Assembly (NCBI GenBank): GCA_026552835.1
Contig: JAPMTY010000086.1
Location: forward strand, 1-20,959
From: Candidatus Methanoperedens sp.
Lineage (GTDB): Archaea; Halobacteriota; Methanosarcinia; Methanosarcinales; Methanoperedenaceae
Reading direction: 5' to 3'
DNA length: 20,959 nt
Made by a program: the position numbers and the translations under genes. Positions within the stretch are counted from its first letter, which is position 1. Each line of letters begins with the position of its first letter. Of the stretch, positions 6,752 to 13,190 are shown piece by piece. The notes below the pieces were generated by a model that ran no database searches, was not told the DNA's origin, and worked only from the letters and a program-made list of their open reading frames with translations.

Positions 6752-7166
6752 AAATTATTTGATAAAATCAATTTTGGCGCCATATTTTAATTATTGCGAT
6801 TAAATAAAATCACTGGAAAGCTTTCCCTTTTTGAGATGTGGAACGAAGAGAGCACGGATTTACACGACTGAAAAAAATCCGTCCGTATCCGTCGAATCCG
6901 TGTTCCTCCGGCTGTTTTATTAACCAGCGCAACCCGATTAAGAACACATACCTGTATATATCAATAGACTGCGGAAGCCTCCCCATTTCGCAAGGCCTGC
7001 AAGCTTCAGAGCAATCCCCCGCTCCTGCCGGCGCCAGAAATTTAATGTTACAATTTTTATAATATTTTTCCCAGATATCAAGAACCCCTGCATAACAAAA
7101 AGCCTCAAGGTTTAAGTTATTAACAACCACTAATAATATTATAGTGTCCATAACAAGGGGTTAAAA
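6752..7166. other. 415-base intergenic region before nrdJ
   Basis: This stretch holds one palindromic repeat (6853-6902), a GC-rich portion (about 6960-7045) that contrasts with the A/T-rich McrC end, and the leader of the ribonucleotide reductase gene. AAGGGGTT at 7155-7162 is a good ribosome-binding site for ATG 7167. AT-rich segments near 7108-7122 and 7128-7143 could hold the TATA box. I see no tRNA, no clear riboswitch and no convincing gene. An antisense open frame covering it runs through the repeat and looks accidental. Confidence 0.6.
6853..6902. repeat. 50-bp palindromic repeat with CACGGATT ends
   Basis: Perfect 8-base inverted ends (CACGGATT at 6853-6860, AATCCGTG at 6895-6902) flank internal copies of the same ATCCGT motif. 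The arms pair imperfectly inside. Motifs of this kind built from repeated CACGGATT/AATCCGTG are familiar to me as dispersed intergenic elements in environmental archaeal and bacterial genomes; that is recollection, not a search. It differs in sequence from the repeats at 415 and 17435. Confidence 0.55.
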
Positions 7167-9209
7167 ATGATTGAAAAAATCAAAAAAAGGGACGGAAGAA
7201 TAGTAGATTTTGACAGCGCCAAGATAGCCAATGCAGTTTTTAAGGCTTTTATCGCCACAAAAAGCAAGGATGGTAAACGGGCAGAGGATATTGCAAAGCA
7301 GGTAGTCGAGCTTCTTGAAACAAGAATCACGGGAATCCCGGGAGTTGAGGATGTCCAGGATGCGGTCGAAGAGGTTTTGATTAAAAACGGCTATACCGGC
7401 GTTGCGAAAGCATACATCCTGTACAGGGAAAAGCGCTCACAGATACGGAAAGCCAAGGAATTTCTCGGAGTAAAGGATGAACTGAAGTTAAGCGTTAATG
7501 CCGTAAGAGTCCTCAAAAGGCGCTACCTGTTAAAAGATGAGGATGGGGACGTGATCGAGTCACCGCTCCAGCTTTTCAGGCGCATCGCAAAAGCCGTGGC
7601 TCTTGATCCCGAATCCGAGGATGAATTCCTCAACATGCTGGTAAACCTTGAATTCCTGCCCAATACCCCGACGCTCATGAACGCAGGCACAGACCTGGGG
7701 CAGCTTTCAGCCTGTTTTGTCATTCCTGTTGAGGATTCGCTTGTGAGTATTTTTGACGCTGTAAAAAGCATGGCGCTCATCCAGCAGTCAGGTGGAGGGA
7801 CGGGTTTTTCATTTTCACGTCTGCGGCCTTCGGGAGATATTGTGAAATCCACAAAAGGAGTCGCATCAGGGCCGGTTTCTTTCATGAGGGTGTTCGACAC
7901 AACCACGGATATCATAAAGCAGGGAGGAAAGCGGCGCGGCGCCAATATGGGGATTCTCAGGGCAGACCACCCCGATATCATTGAATTCATCACTGCAAAA
8001 ACAAAAGAAGGTTTTCTTACCAATTTCAATATCTCGGTAGCTGTGGATGATAAGTTCATGAAAGCCGTCAGGGAAGACGGTGAATACGGGTTAATAAACC
8101 CGCGGAACAAAGAATATGTGAAGAAGGTCAGGGCTAAGGATATCTGGAACTTCATAATAACAATGGCGTGGAGGACAGGCGACCCGGGGGTTGTGTTCAT
8201 AGACGAAATCAACAGGCACAACCCAACACCGAATATCGGGGAGATGGAAAGCACAAATCCTTGCGGAGAGCAGCCTTTGCTGCCCTACGAATCCTGCAAC
8301 CTGGGTTCGATAAACCTTGCGAAAATGGTGAAGGATGGCAAAATAGACTGGGAAAACCTTGGAAAAATCATAAACAATGCAGTCAGGTTCCTTGATAATG
8401 TAATAGATATAAACAAATACCCGCTTCCCCAGATTGATGAAATTACAAAGGCGAACAGGAAAATCGGTCTTGGGATAATGGGTTTTGCAGATATGCTTGT
8501 GCAGCTCGGTATACCGTACGATTCTGAAGACGCCCTCAAAACAGGCGAAGAGATAATGAAATTCATCCAGGAAAAATCCCATGCCGCTTCAGAAAGACTT
8601 GCGGCTGAGCGGGGTGCTTTCCCGAACTTCCCGGGAAGCGTGTATAAAAAACAAATACGCAATTCCACCGTGACAACTGTCGCACCCACGGGTACTATCA
8701 GCATCATCGCAGGCTGTTCAAGCGGTATTGAGCCCCTGTTTGCTGTTTCTTTCGTGCGTAACGTCATGGAGGGCACTAAACTCCTTGAAATAAACCCGTA
8801 TTTTGAGGCGGTGGCGAAAGAGCGTGGTTTTTACAGCGAGGAGCTGATGATGAAAATCGCAAAGCAGGGAATGCTCGCCGGAATTGAAGATGTTCCCGAT
8901 GATATAAAGCGCGTGTTTGTGACCGCTTTTGACATCGCGCCCGCCTGGCATGTCAGGATGCAGGCGGCTTTCCAGAAATATACGGATAACGCAGTATCTA
9001 AGACCATCAATTTTCCAAACGATGTGGATATCAAGGAAGTTGAAAAAGCGTTCATGCTCGCCTATGAATTAAAATGCAAGGGAATTACTGTTTACAGGTA
9101 CGGGAGCAAGGCGCAGCAGGTGTTATACCTTGGTGACAGGCTTGATCAGTTTGTATCTGCGGATGACGAATATGCAGGCGGATGCCCGGCGCCTGTGTGC
9201 CCCGTTTGA
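7167..9209 (+). CDS. nrdJ: Adenosylcobalamin-dependent (class II) ribonucleotide reductase
   Basis: A 680-residue class II enzyme that converts ribonucleotides to deoxyribonucleotides using B12 to make the cysteinyl radical; no NrdB-like radical subunit lies nearby. Residues 3-92 form an ATP-cone allosteric domain. The catalytic set is complete: N364, C366 and E368 in NPCGE, with C183 (LSACFV) and C377 (YESCNLGS) as the redox pair, spaced as in the Thermotoga NrdJ. GGGTGFSFSRLRPSG (209-223) and the phosphate-binding APTGTIS segment (near 509-515) are conserved. The C-terminal tail ends with C673-x4-C678, the swinging dithiol re-reduced by thioredoxin or a similar protein. That need connects it loosely with the FTR gene upstream. 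ATG 7167 is chosen for its AAGGGGTT ribosome-binding site and the typical MIEKIKKRDGR start. The gene converges on the minus-strand gene two bases downstream. Confidence 0.97.
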   Translation: MIEKIKKRDGRIVDFDSAKIANAVFKAFIATKSKDGKRAEDIAKQVVELLETRITGIPGVEDVQDAVEEVLIKNGYTGVAKAYILYREKRSQIRKAKEFLGVKDELKLSVNAVRVLKRRYLLKDEDGDVIESPLQLFRRIAKAVALDPESEDEFLNMLVNLEFLPNTPTLMNAGTDLGQLSACFVIPVEDSLVSIFDAVKSMALIQQSGGGTGFSFSRLRPSGDIVKSTKGVASGPVSFMRVFDTTTDIIKQGGKRRGANMGILRADHPDIIEFITAKTKEGFLTNFNISVAVDDKFMKAVREDGEYGLINPRNKEYVKKVRAKDIWNFIITMAWRTGDPGVVFIDEINRHNPTPNIGEMESTNPCGEQPLLPYESCNLGSINLAKMVKDGKIDWENLGKIINNAVRFLDNVIDINKYPLPQIDEITKANRKIGLGIMGFADMLVQLGIPYDSEDALKTGEEIMKFIQEKSHAASERLAAERGAFPNFPGSVYKKQIRNSTVTTVAPTGTISIIAGCSSGIEPLFAVSFVRNVMEGTKLLEINPYFEAVAKERGFYSEELMMKIAKQGMLAGIEDVPDDIKRVFVTAFDIAPAWHVRMQAAFQKYTDNAVSKTINFPNDVDIKEVEKAFMLAYELKCKGITVYRYGSKAQQVLYLGDRLDQFVSADDEYAGGCPAPVCPV

Positions 9210-9211
9210 GG

Positions 9212-9736
9212 TCAAACCTTATAAAGCGCGGCATTATCCATCTGTATTTTTGCCATCTCCACTGCAATTTTTGTATAATCCTTCCTGCTCATTTTTCCGC
9301 GGGTAAGCCAGCCGATAATGCCTTCCTCATACCCGATTTCGGGCTTGTTTGAGACTGGCAGGAATGCCTCCGAAATCGTTATCCCCTCTTCGATTACCCT
9401 TCTGGTGCATTGTGGCGGGTACTCAAAAGCAGGTCCAAGACCCAGAAATACCCGCTCTCCATCGTACACGGCGCAGCAGCAAAAATTCATATATCCGCTT
9501 CGTGTTTGCGGCACAGACGCTATCCCGTCTTCAATTCCAACAGAATATTCGCAATCACCAAAAACCGATTTTGCCCTGAATACCGCGCCCTCTATTATCT
9601 CATCAAGAGAAAGAGGCTGCTCCCTGACGCCTGACCTGCATTCCATTCCCTTAACCCGATAGGAGGGAAAAACCTCGCAAACCGCGTTTATCTTATTTTT
9701 GTTCAGGGAAGCTACATGGATACAATTTTTGACCAT
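9212..9736 (-). CDS. Inosine/xanthosine triphosphatase-like protein (DUF84/YjjX family)
   Basis: The 174-residue protein matches the DUF84/YjjX family: an N-terminal strand followed by SLNKNKINAV (phosphate-binding region), a G-V-R-E-Q-P-L-S-x-D-E-x-x-x-G-A stretch (about 36-51), and the family's V-G-I-E-D-G-I acidic motif (66-72) that binds the metal. Such enzymes hydrolyse non-canonical purine nucleotides such as ITP and XTP, keeping them out of RNA and DNA. This is a fitting neighbour for a ribonucleotide reductase, although the two genes converge and are not co-transcribed. It lies 7 bases behind the conserved hypothetical gene on the same strand and likely shares its transcript. The start at ATG 9734-9736 fits the family N-terminus. 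Substrate choice within the family cannot be read from the sequence. Confidence 0.8.
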   Translation of the reverse strand: MVKNCIHVASLNKNKINAVCEVFPSYRVKGMECRSGVREQPLSLDEIIEGAVFRAKSVFGDCEYSVGIEDGIASVPQTRSGYMNFCCCAVYDGERVFLGLGPAFEYPPQCTRRVIEEGITISEAFLPVSNKPEIGYEEGIIGWLTRGKMSRKDYTKIAVEMAKIQMDNAALYKV

Positions 9737-9743
9737 AATACTC

Positions 9744-10265
9744 TTAATCTTTATTCTTATCTTTATAGAATTTCTTGAAATACTTCCACCCGGTTTTGCA
9801 AAGATGCTTCCTTCCCTCCGGGTCTTCTCTTACCCAATCCATGATATAGAAAAATTGCGCTTTATATTCATCCACTGTTTCCCCGACGATAGCGGGCGGA
9901 TTCGGGATGCCAAGCGTGCGGAGATATTCGATGAACATCGATTCCCCTTTCTGCTGGGCAATACCGTCAATTTTCATAACTGTGAATTTATAGCCCTCGT
10001 TTTTCAGCCACTCGATTGTCTTGTCGTGGATACAGCCCGAGCATATCTCGATATCCTCATCATGCCGGACTTTCAGTTTGAGGAAACCCTTCTCAACTAT
10101 GTTTTGCGCCCCCGCATTATAGGTCTTCTTCTTGAACATTTCTTTTCCAAAATGCTCTATCGGGACTATATCATAATGCAATTCCCCCGTCTCTTTTCTC
10201 ACTACTATGATACCCACACCTCCAACCGGCGTACCCCATCCCTGGTCATCTATCTGGATTGTCAT
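9744..10265 (-). CDS. Conserved hypothetical protein
   Basis: A 173-residue soluble protein that I do not assign to a named family. It opens with MTIQIDDQGWGTPVGGVGI, a compact acidic-aromatic strand-turn-strand, then a helix-rich middle. A CSGC pair sits in the ICSGCIHD segment (about residues 75-82) and could bind a metal or be redox active; a further Cys lies near the C-terminus. The C-terminal 50 residues are rich in aromatic and lysine residues and probably helical. There is no signal peptide or membrane segment. The start is supported by an AAGGAAAT motif just upstream. It heads a probable two-gene unit with the ITP/XTPase-like gene 7 bases downstream, which hints at nucleotide housekeeping but proves nothing. 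It is divergent from the TPR gene, with 159 bases between them. Confidence 0.7.
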   Translation of the reverse strand: MTIQIDDQGWGTPVGGVGIIVVRKETGELHYDIVPIEHFGKEMFKKKTYNAGAQNIVEKGFLKLKVRHDEDIEICSGCIHDKTIEWLKNEGYKFTVMKIDGIAQQKGESMFIEYLRTLGIPNPPAIVGETVDEYKAQFFYIMDWVREDPEGRKHLCKTGWKYFKKFYKDKNKD

Positions 10266-10358
10266 TTCTATTTCCTTGTGTTTTTACCAATTTTTGATTT
10301 ATCTATGTTTATTTTTACCGGCATAAAAATTATCCCTATATGATGCGCAACTCTCGTT

Positions 10359-10371
10359 AAATTTAAATAAA
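10359..10371 (+). promoter_or_regulatory. Possible TATA box of the TPR gene
   Basis: TTTAAATAAAC lies about 55-65 bases before ATG 10425. It would give a leader of some 30-40 bases containing the GGTATGAG motif just before the ATG. Another AT-rich stretch at 10404-10412 is too close to the start to serve unless translation begins further in. The 159-base divergent region also carries the start signals of the minus-strand gene ending its leader at 10265. Confidence 0.35.
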
Positions 10372-10424
10372 CATTAAATAGGATAAGCAATATTGATTGG
10401 CTCATTATATTTAAGGTATGAGAT

Positions 10425-12182
10425 ATGGGATTTGAGACGATTTTCAGGAAAAAGAAACCCATTTCCGAAAGTGAAAATGTTGATGCGGATGGGCCTTTGA
10501 ATGGGGGCGCGGATGCGAGTGTATTGGCCAATAAAGGCAATGAGCTGGTTGAGAGCGGCATGTATGCAGAGGCTATTAAGTATTATGATAAAGTCCTCGG
10601 GATAAACCCAAAATTAACCGAAGTCTGGAATAATAAAGGGCTTGCGCTTGCAAGAACCGGGAGATATGCAGAAGCCATACAATGTTATGATAAAGCAATT
10701 GAACTAAAACCTGATGACGAAGAAGTGATGTATAATAAAGGCATTGCGCTTGCCCAGCTCGGGCGGCTGCCTGAGGCAATTGCCTGTTATGATAAATTGC
10801 TTGAAAAAAATCCCACTGACGCTGCCGCATGGTGCAGCAAGGGCGATGTGTATTTTGAGAGCGGCAATTTTGAAGAAGCCCTTCGTGCGTATGACAGATC
10901 AATCGAAATCAATCCCGGAGATGAGACAGTATGGAATAACAGGGGATTGGCTCTCGTAAAACTTAACAGGTTCGCCCAGGCTATAGAATCCTATGATAAG
11001 GCTCTTGAAATAAACCCTAAAGTTGAGAAGATATGGAGCAATAAAGGGCTCGCTCTTGCAAAAATGAAGCAGAGCGCTGAAACAGTCGATTTACAGAAGA
11101 TTGCCTCAACCATACCGAAAGAGGAGGGGGCGGCTCCTGCAATCGAACCGCCGGTTATTGAGCAACCGGTCATTACGCCTCCGAAGCCTGAACCTGTGCA
11201 AGAGGCAGTAGTTGAAAAGCCCGCACCTCCTGAAAGTATCAAAGAACAGGAATTTATCGAACCGCAATCCGTTGAACAGCAGGTTATTGAATCTCCAAAA
11301 CCCGGACCTGCGCCGGTTGCGAAAGTACCTGAACCTGCTCCTGCGGAGAGCTTTAAAGAACAGGAATTCATAGAATCGCAGGTCGTTGAACAGCAGGTCA
11401 TCATACCTTCGCACCCTGAACCGGAGCCGGTTGCCAGTAGTCCTGAACCTGTTCCTGTTGAGAGTGAGAAAGAGGAATCGCAAGAGCCGGTTACTAAGCC
11501 CCCACTCCCTGAAGCGGAGCCGGTTGCCATAATTCCTGAACCAACTCCTATTGAGAGTTTCAAGGAACAGAAAATCAAACATCATCCTGTTGAACATGCT
11601 GTCGCTAAACCTCCGCAACCTGAACCGGAAACAATTAAACCCAAACCTGCTCCCGTTAAGAGTATCGAGGAACAAGAATTTATCGAACCGCCCCCTGAAA
11701 GAACAATTATTAAGATAGAAAAACCGGCGCCGAAAGCTCAACAGAAAAAGCCTGCGCTAGTTCATGAAATAGCCAAAAAAGCTTTAGATCACCTTGTTAC
11801 CGGGAATGCGCTGTATTCCATGAAAAAATATGAAGATGCAATCGATTCGTTCAATAAATCGCTTCTGATAGATCCTGAAAATACCATAGCCTGGAACAAT
11901 AAAGGTCTTGCTCTTGCGAAATCAGGAAAAATCGAGGAGGCAATAATCTGCTATGATAAAGCGCTCAAGATCGACCCGGAAGATTATGTATTTTTAAATA
12001 ATAAAGGCAATGCGCTTTATAAAAAAGGGAATATTAAGGATGCTCTCAACAGTTATCAAATGGCATTTGAATTAAATCCTGAAAGCCAAATGGCGATTAA
12101 AGGCATGGAAATGTGTTTGGGTTCCTTGAAAAAATCCGGAAATATAAAGAAAAAGGAACAAAAACCTAAAACCTTATTTTAA
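10425..12182 (+). CDS. TPR protein with a repeated Pro/Glu-rich linker
   Basis: The 585-residue protein has three parts. Residues about 33-215 hold five tetratricopeptide repeats with the family signature (W-x-N-K-G-L-A-L, Y-x-E-A-I-x-x-Y-D-K-A-L-x-I-N-P). Residues about 225-445 form a low-complexity linker of five irregular units of 31-38 residues built on PEP-x-P-x-ES-x-KEQEFIE, rich in Pro, Glu, Val and Gln. Residues about 450-565 carry three more TPRs, then a lysine-rich tail. There is no signal peptide or membrane segment, so it should be a cytoplasmic scaffold for protein-protein contacts, with two TPR clamps tethered by an extended spacer. Partners are unknown; the next gene, a degenerate KaiC-like protein on the same strand 78 bases on, is a candidate. 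An apparent small palindrome with T-run after the stop may end its transcript. TPR arrays of this type are common in methanogenic archaea. Confidence 0.85.
   Translation: MGFETIFRKKKPISESENVDADGPLNGGADASVLANKGNELVESGMYAEAIKYYDKVLGINPKLTEVWNNKGLALARTGRYAEAIQCYDKAIELKPDDEEVMYNKGIALAQLGRLPEAIACYDKLLEKNPTDAAAWCSKGDVYFESGNFEEALRAYDRSIEINPGDETVWNNRGLALVKLNRFAQAIESYDKALEINPKVEKIWSNKGLALAKMKQSAETVDLQKIASTIPKEEGAAPAIEPPVIEQPVITPPKPEPVQEAVVEKPAPPESIKEQEFIEPQSVEQQVIESPKPGPAPVAKVPEPAPAESFKEQEFIESQVVEQQVIIPSHPEPEPVASSPEPVPVESEKEESQEPVTKPPLPEAEPVAIIPEPTPIESFKEQKIKHHPVEHAVAKPPQPEPETIKPKPAPVKSIEEQEFIEPPPERTIIKIEKPAPKAQQKKPALVHEIAKKALDHLVTGNALYSMKKYEDAIDSFNKSLLIDPENTIAWNNKGLALAKSGKIEEAIICYDKALKIDPEDYVFLNNKGNALYKKGNIKDALNSYQMAFELNPESQMAIKGMEMCLGSLKKSGNIKKKEQKPKTLF
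11213..11740 (+). repeat. In-gene repeats encoding the Pro/Glu linker
   Basis: Five degenerate in-frame units of about 93-114 bases lie in the middle of the TPR gene. Each encodes a variant of P-E-P-x-P-x-E-S-x-K-E-Q-E-F-I-E followed by a V-E-Q-Q-V-I-like stretch and a second P-x-P-E-P segment. The first two units are the most alike; the third has lost the middle. The pattern suggests growth of the spacer by tandem duplication and later drift. Confidence 0.75.
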
Positions 12183-12186
12183 TCTC

Positions 12187-12211
12187 ATCATTATGATGAT
12201 GTATTTTTAGT
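12187..12211 (+). terminator. Possible terminator after the TPR gene
   Basis: A short palindrome (TCATCAT paired with ATGATGA around one base) is followed by TGTATTTTT. The stem is A/T-rich and weak, so the T-run may be the main signal. Confidence 0.35.
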
Positions 12212-12260
12212 AAACTATATCAAGGTTGAAAAATAACTGTATATTCAAAAAAGGGAAAGA

Positions 12261-13064
12261 ATGGCAAACGGAAAAAGAATATCTTTAGCAGGGACTGTCA
12301 ATAAAAAACCTTCCCAGAGTAATGACCCGCTGGCAGTTTCAATCTTGAATGGGGTTCCCGAAAAACAAAATCGAACCACCGGGATAGCTATTCTTGACCG
12401 TACACTCGGAGGCGGATTGCCGTCGGGTTCTGTTGCCTATATACACGCCACTGCAACCTCTATGGCTGAAGTTTTCTTATTCCAATTCACGCAGGCCCGC
12501 AAAAGCTATTATTTCTCAAATGAAAGGCGCCCGGTATATGTAATGCATGATATCCGGAATTTTGGTTTTAAAACTGATGATATTACATTTGTGGATATAT
12601 ACAGTGAGTATTATATCTCGTCCCATGGAGATATGGTTGATAATATTGGCAATGAATTCGTCGATGCCAAGATAGTGGAATTTACAGAATATAACCTGAA
12701 AAAAATACTGGCTGAAGAAGAACAGGATATAAACATAATTTTTGACTCGTTCTCTTTCTACTTGAACCTGAACGTTAATCCGGGATTAATCAAACGGCTC
12801 ATCAATTTGATATACGAGGCAACAAAATGCGTCAATTGCCTGACTTTTTTATACGGCCTCAAGGATACACATGAAAAGAACCTTGAAAATGAAATATTAA
12901 AATCCTGTGACGTAATTTTTGATGTAGATTCTGAAAAAAATGCTGAAAAGATTTCTAACCGGCTTTCAATACCGAAAATAAGGGGAAGAGTCCCATCGAT
13001 AGAAATGATCAGGTTCAAGGTCGGAGACGGTGTCCAGATAGATACTACAAAGGATATCGCATAA
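12261..13064 (+). CDS. KaiC/RAD55-like RecA-fold protein with degenerate P-loop
   Basis: The 267-residue protein has the order of a single KaiC-like RecA domain: G-I-x-x-L-D-R-x-L-G-G-G-L-P-x-G-S (41-57) at the entry, a following strand where the Walker A loop belongs, a Walker B-like INIIFDS (157-163), and later strands of the fold. The P-loop, usually GxxGxGKT, reads HATATSMAE (62-70), with no glycine, no lysine and no Thr/Ser pair in the right place, so ATP hydrolysis is unlikely. Related P-loop-less RecA-like proteins occur in haloarchaea and methanogens and are thought to be regulatory or signalling partners; this is general family knowledge. It has no membrane segment. AAGGGAAAGA provides a good ribosome-binding site before ATG 12261. 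It follows the TPR gene by 78 bases on the same strand. A long T-run after the stop should end transcription. Confidence 0.75.
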   Translation: MANGKRISLAGTVNKKPSQSNDPLAVSILNGVPEKQNRTTGIAILDRTLGGGLPSGSVAYIHATATSMAEVFLFQFTQARKSYYFSNERRPVYVMHDIRNFGFKTDDITFVDIYSEYYISSHGDMVDNIGNEFVDAKIVEFTEYNLKKILAEEEQDINIIFDSFSFYLNLNVNPGLIKRLINLIYEATKCVNCLTFLYGLKDTHEKNLENEILKSCDVIFDVDSEKNAEKISNRLSIPKIRGRVPSIEMIRFKVGDGVQIDTTKDIA

Positions 13065-13070
13065 AAATTC

Positions 13071-13084
13071 TTTGTTTTTTTTTG
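13071..13084 (+). terminator. Poly-T terminator
   Basis: A nearly pure T-run (TTTG followed by nine T) lies 7 bases after the KaiC-like gene. Archaeal RNA polymerase ends transcripts at such runs without needing a hairpin. Confidence 0.55.
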
Positions 13085-13140
13085 AGAAATTAAGATTCAA
13101 TTCGATATTTTTCTTATTTTTTAACCAGAACTAACATAAC

Positions 13141-13160
13141 TGATAAGTATAATATTATCA
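13141..13160 (+). promoter_or_regulatory. copA promoter with overlapping inverted repeat
   Basis: TGATAA (13141-13146) and TTATCA (13155-13160) form an inverted repeat around the TATA-like AGTATAATAT. The TATA centre lies about 40 bases before the TTG start, and a GGAGAG ribosome-binding site (13178-13183) fits in the short leader. A protein bound to the palindrome would block TBP, so this is a plausible metal-responsive operator; no regulator gene is visible in the window. Confidence 0.4.
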
Positions 13161-13190
13161 AGTACACAAATACATCTGGAGAGTATATCA

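Noticed and set aside
6810..7151. Minus-strand open frame of 113 residues before nrdJ
   Set aside because: It runs through the palindromic repeat and the nrdJ leader and has no clear start signal or recognisable domain; treated as chance.
6900..7166. Cobalamin riboswitch before the B12-dependent reductase
   Set aside because: No B12-box or conserved cobalamin riboswitch core is seen, and these are rare in archaea.
11213..11740. CRISPR-like repeats
   Set aside because: The repeats are in-frame, irregular in length and coding for a protein linker; there are no conserved direct repeats with unique spacers anywhere in the window.
10991..11741. Minus-strand open frames opposite the TPR linker
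   Set aside because: Low-complexity Gly/Ser or Arg/Phe strings are the antisense of the Pro/Glu repeats.
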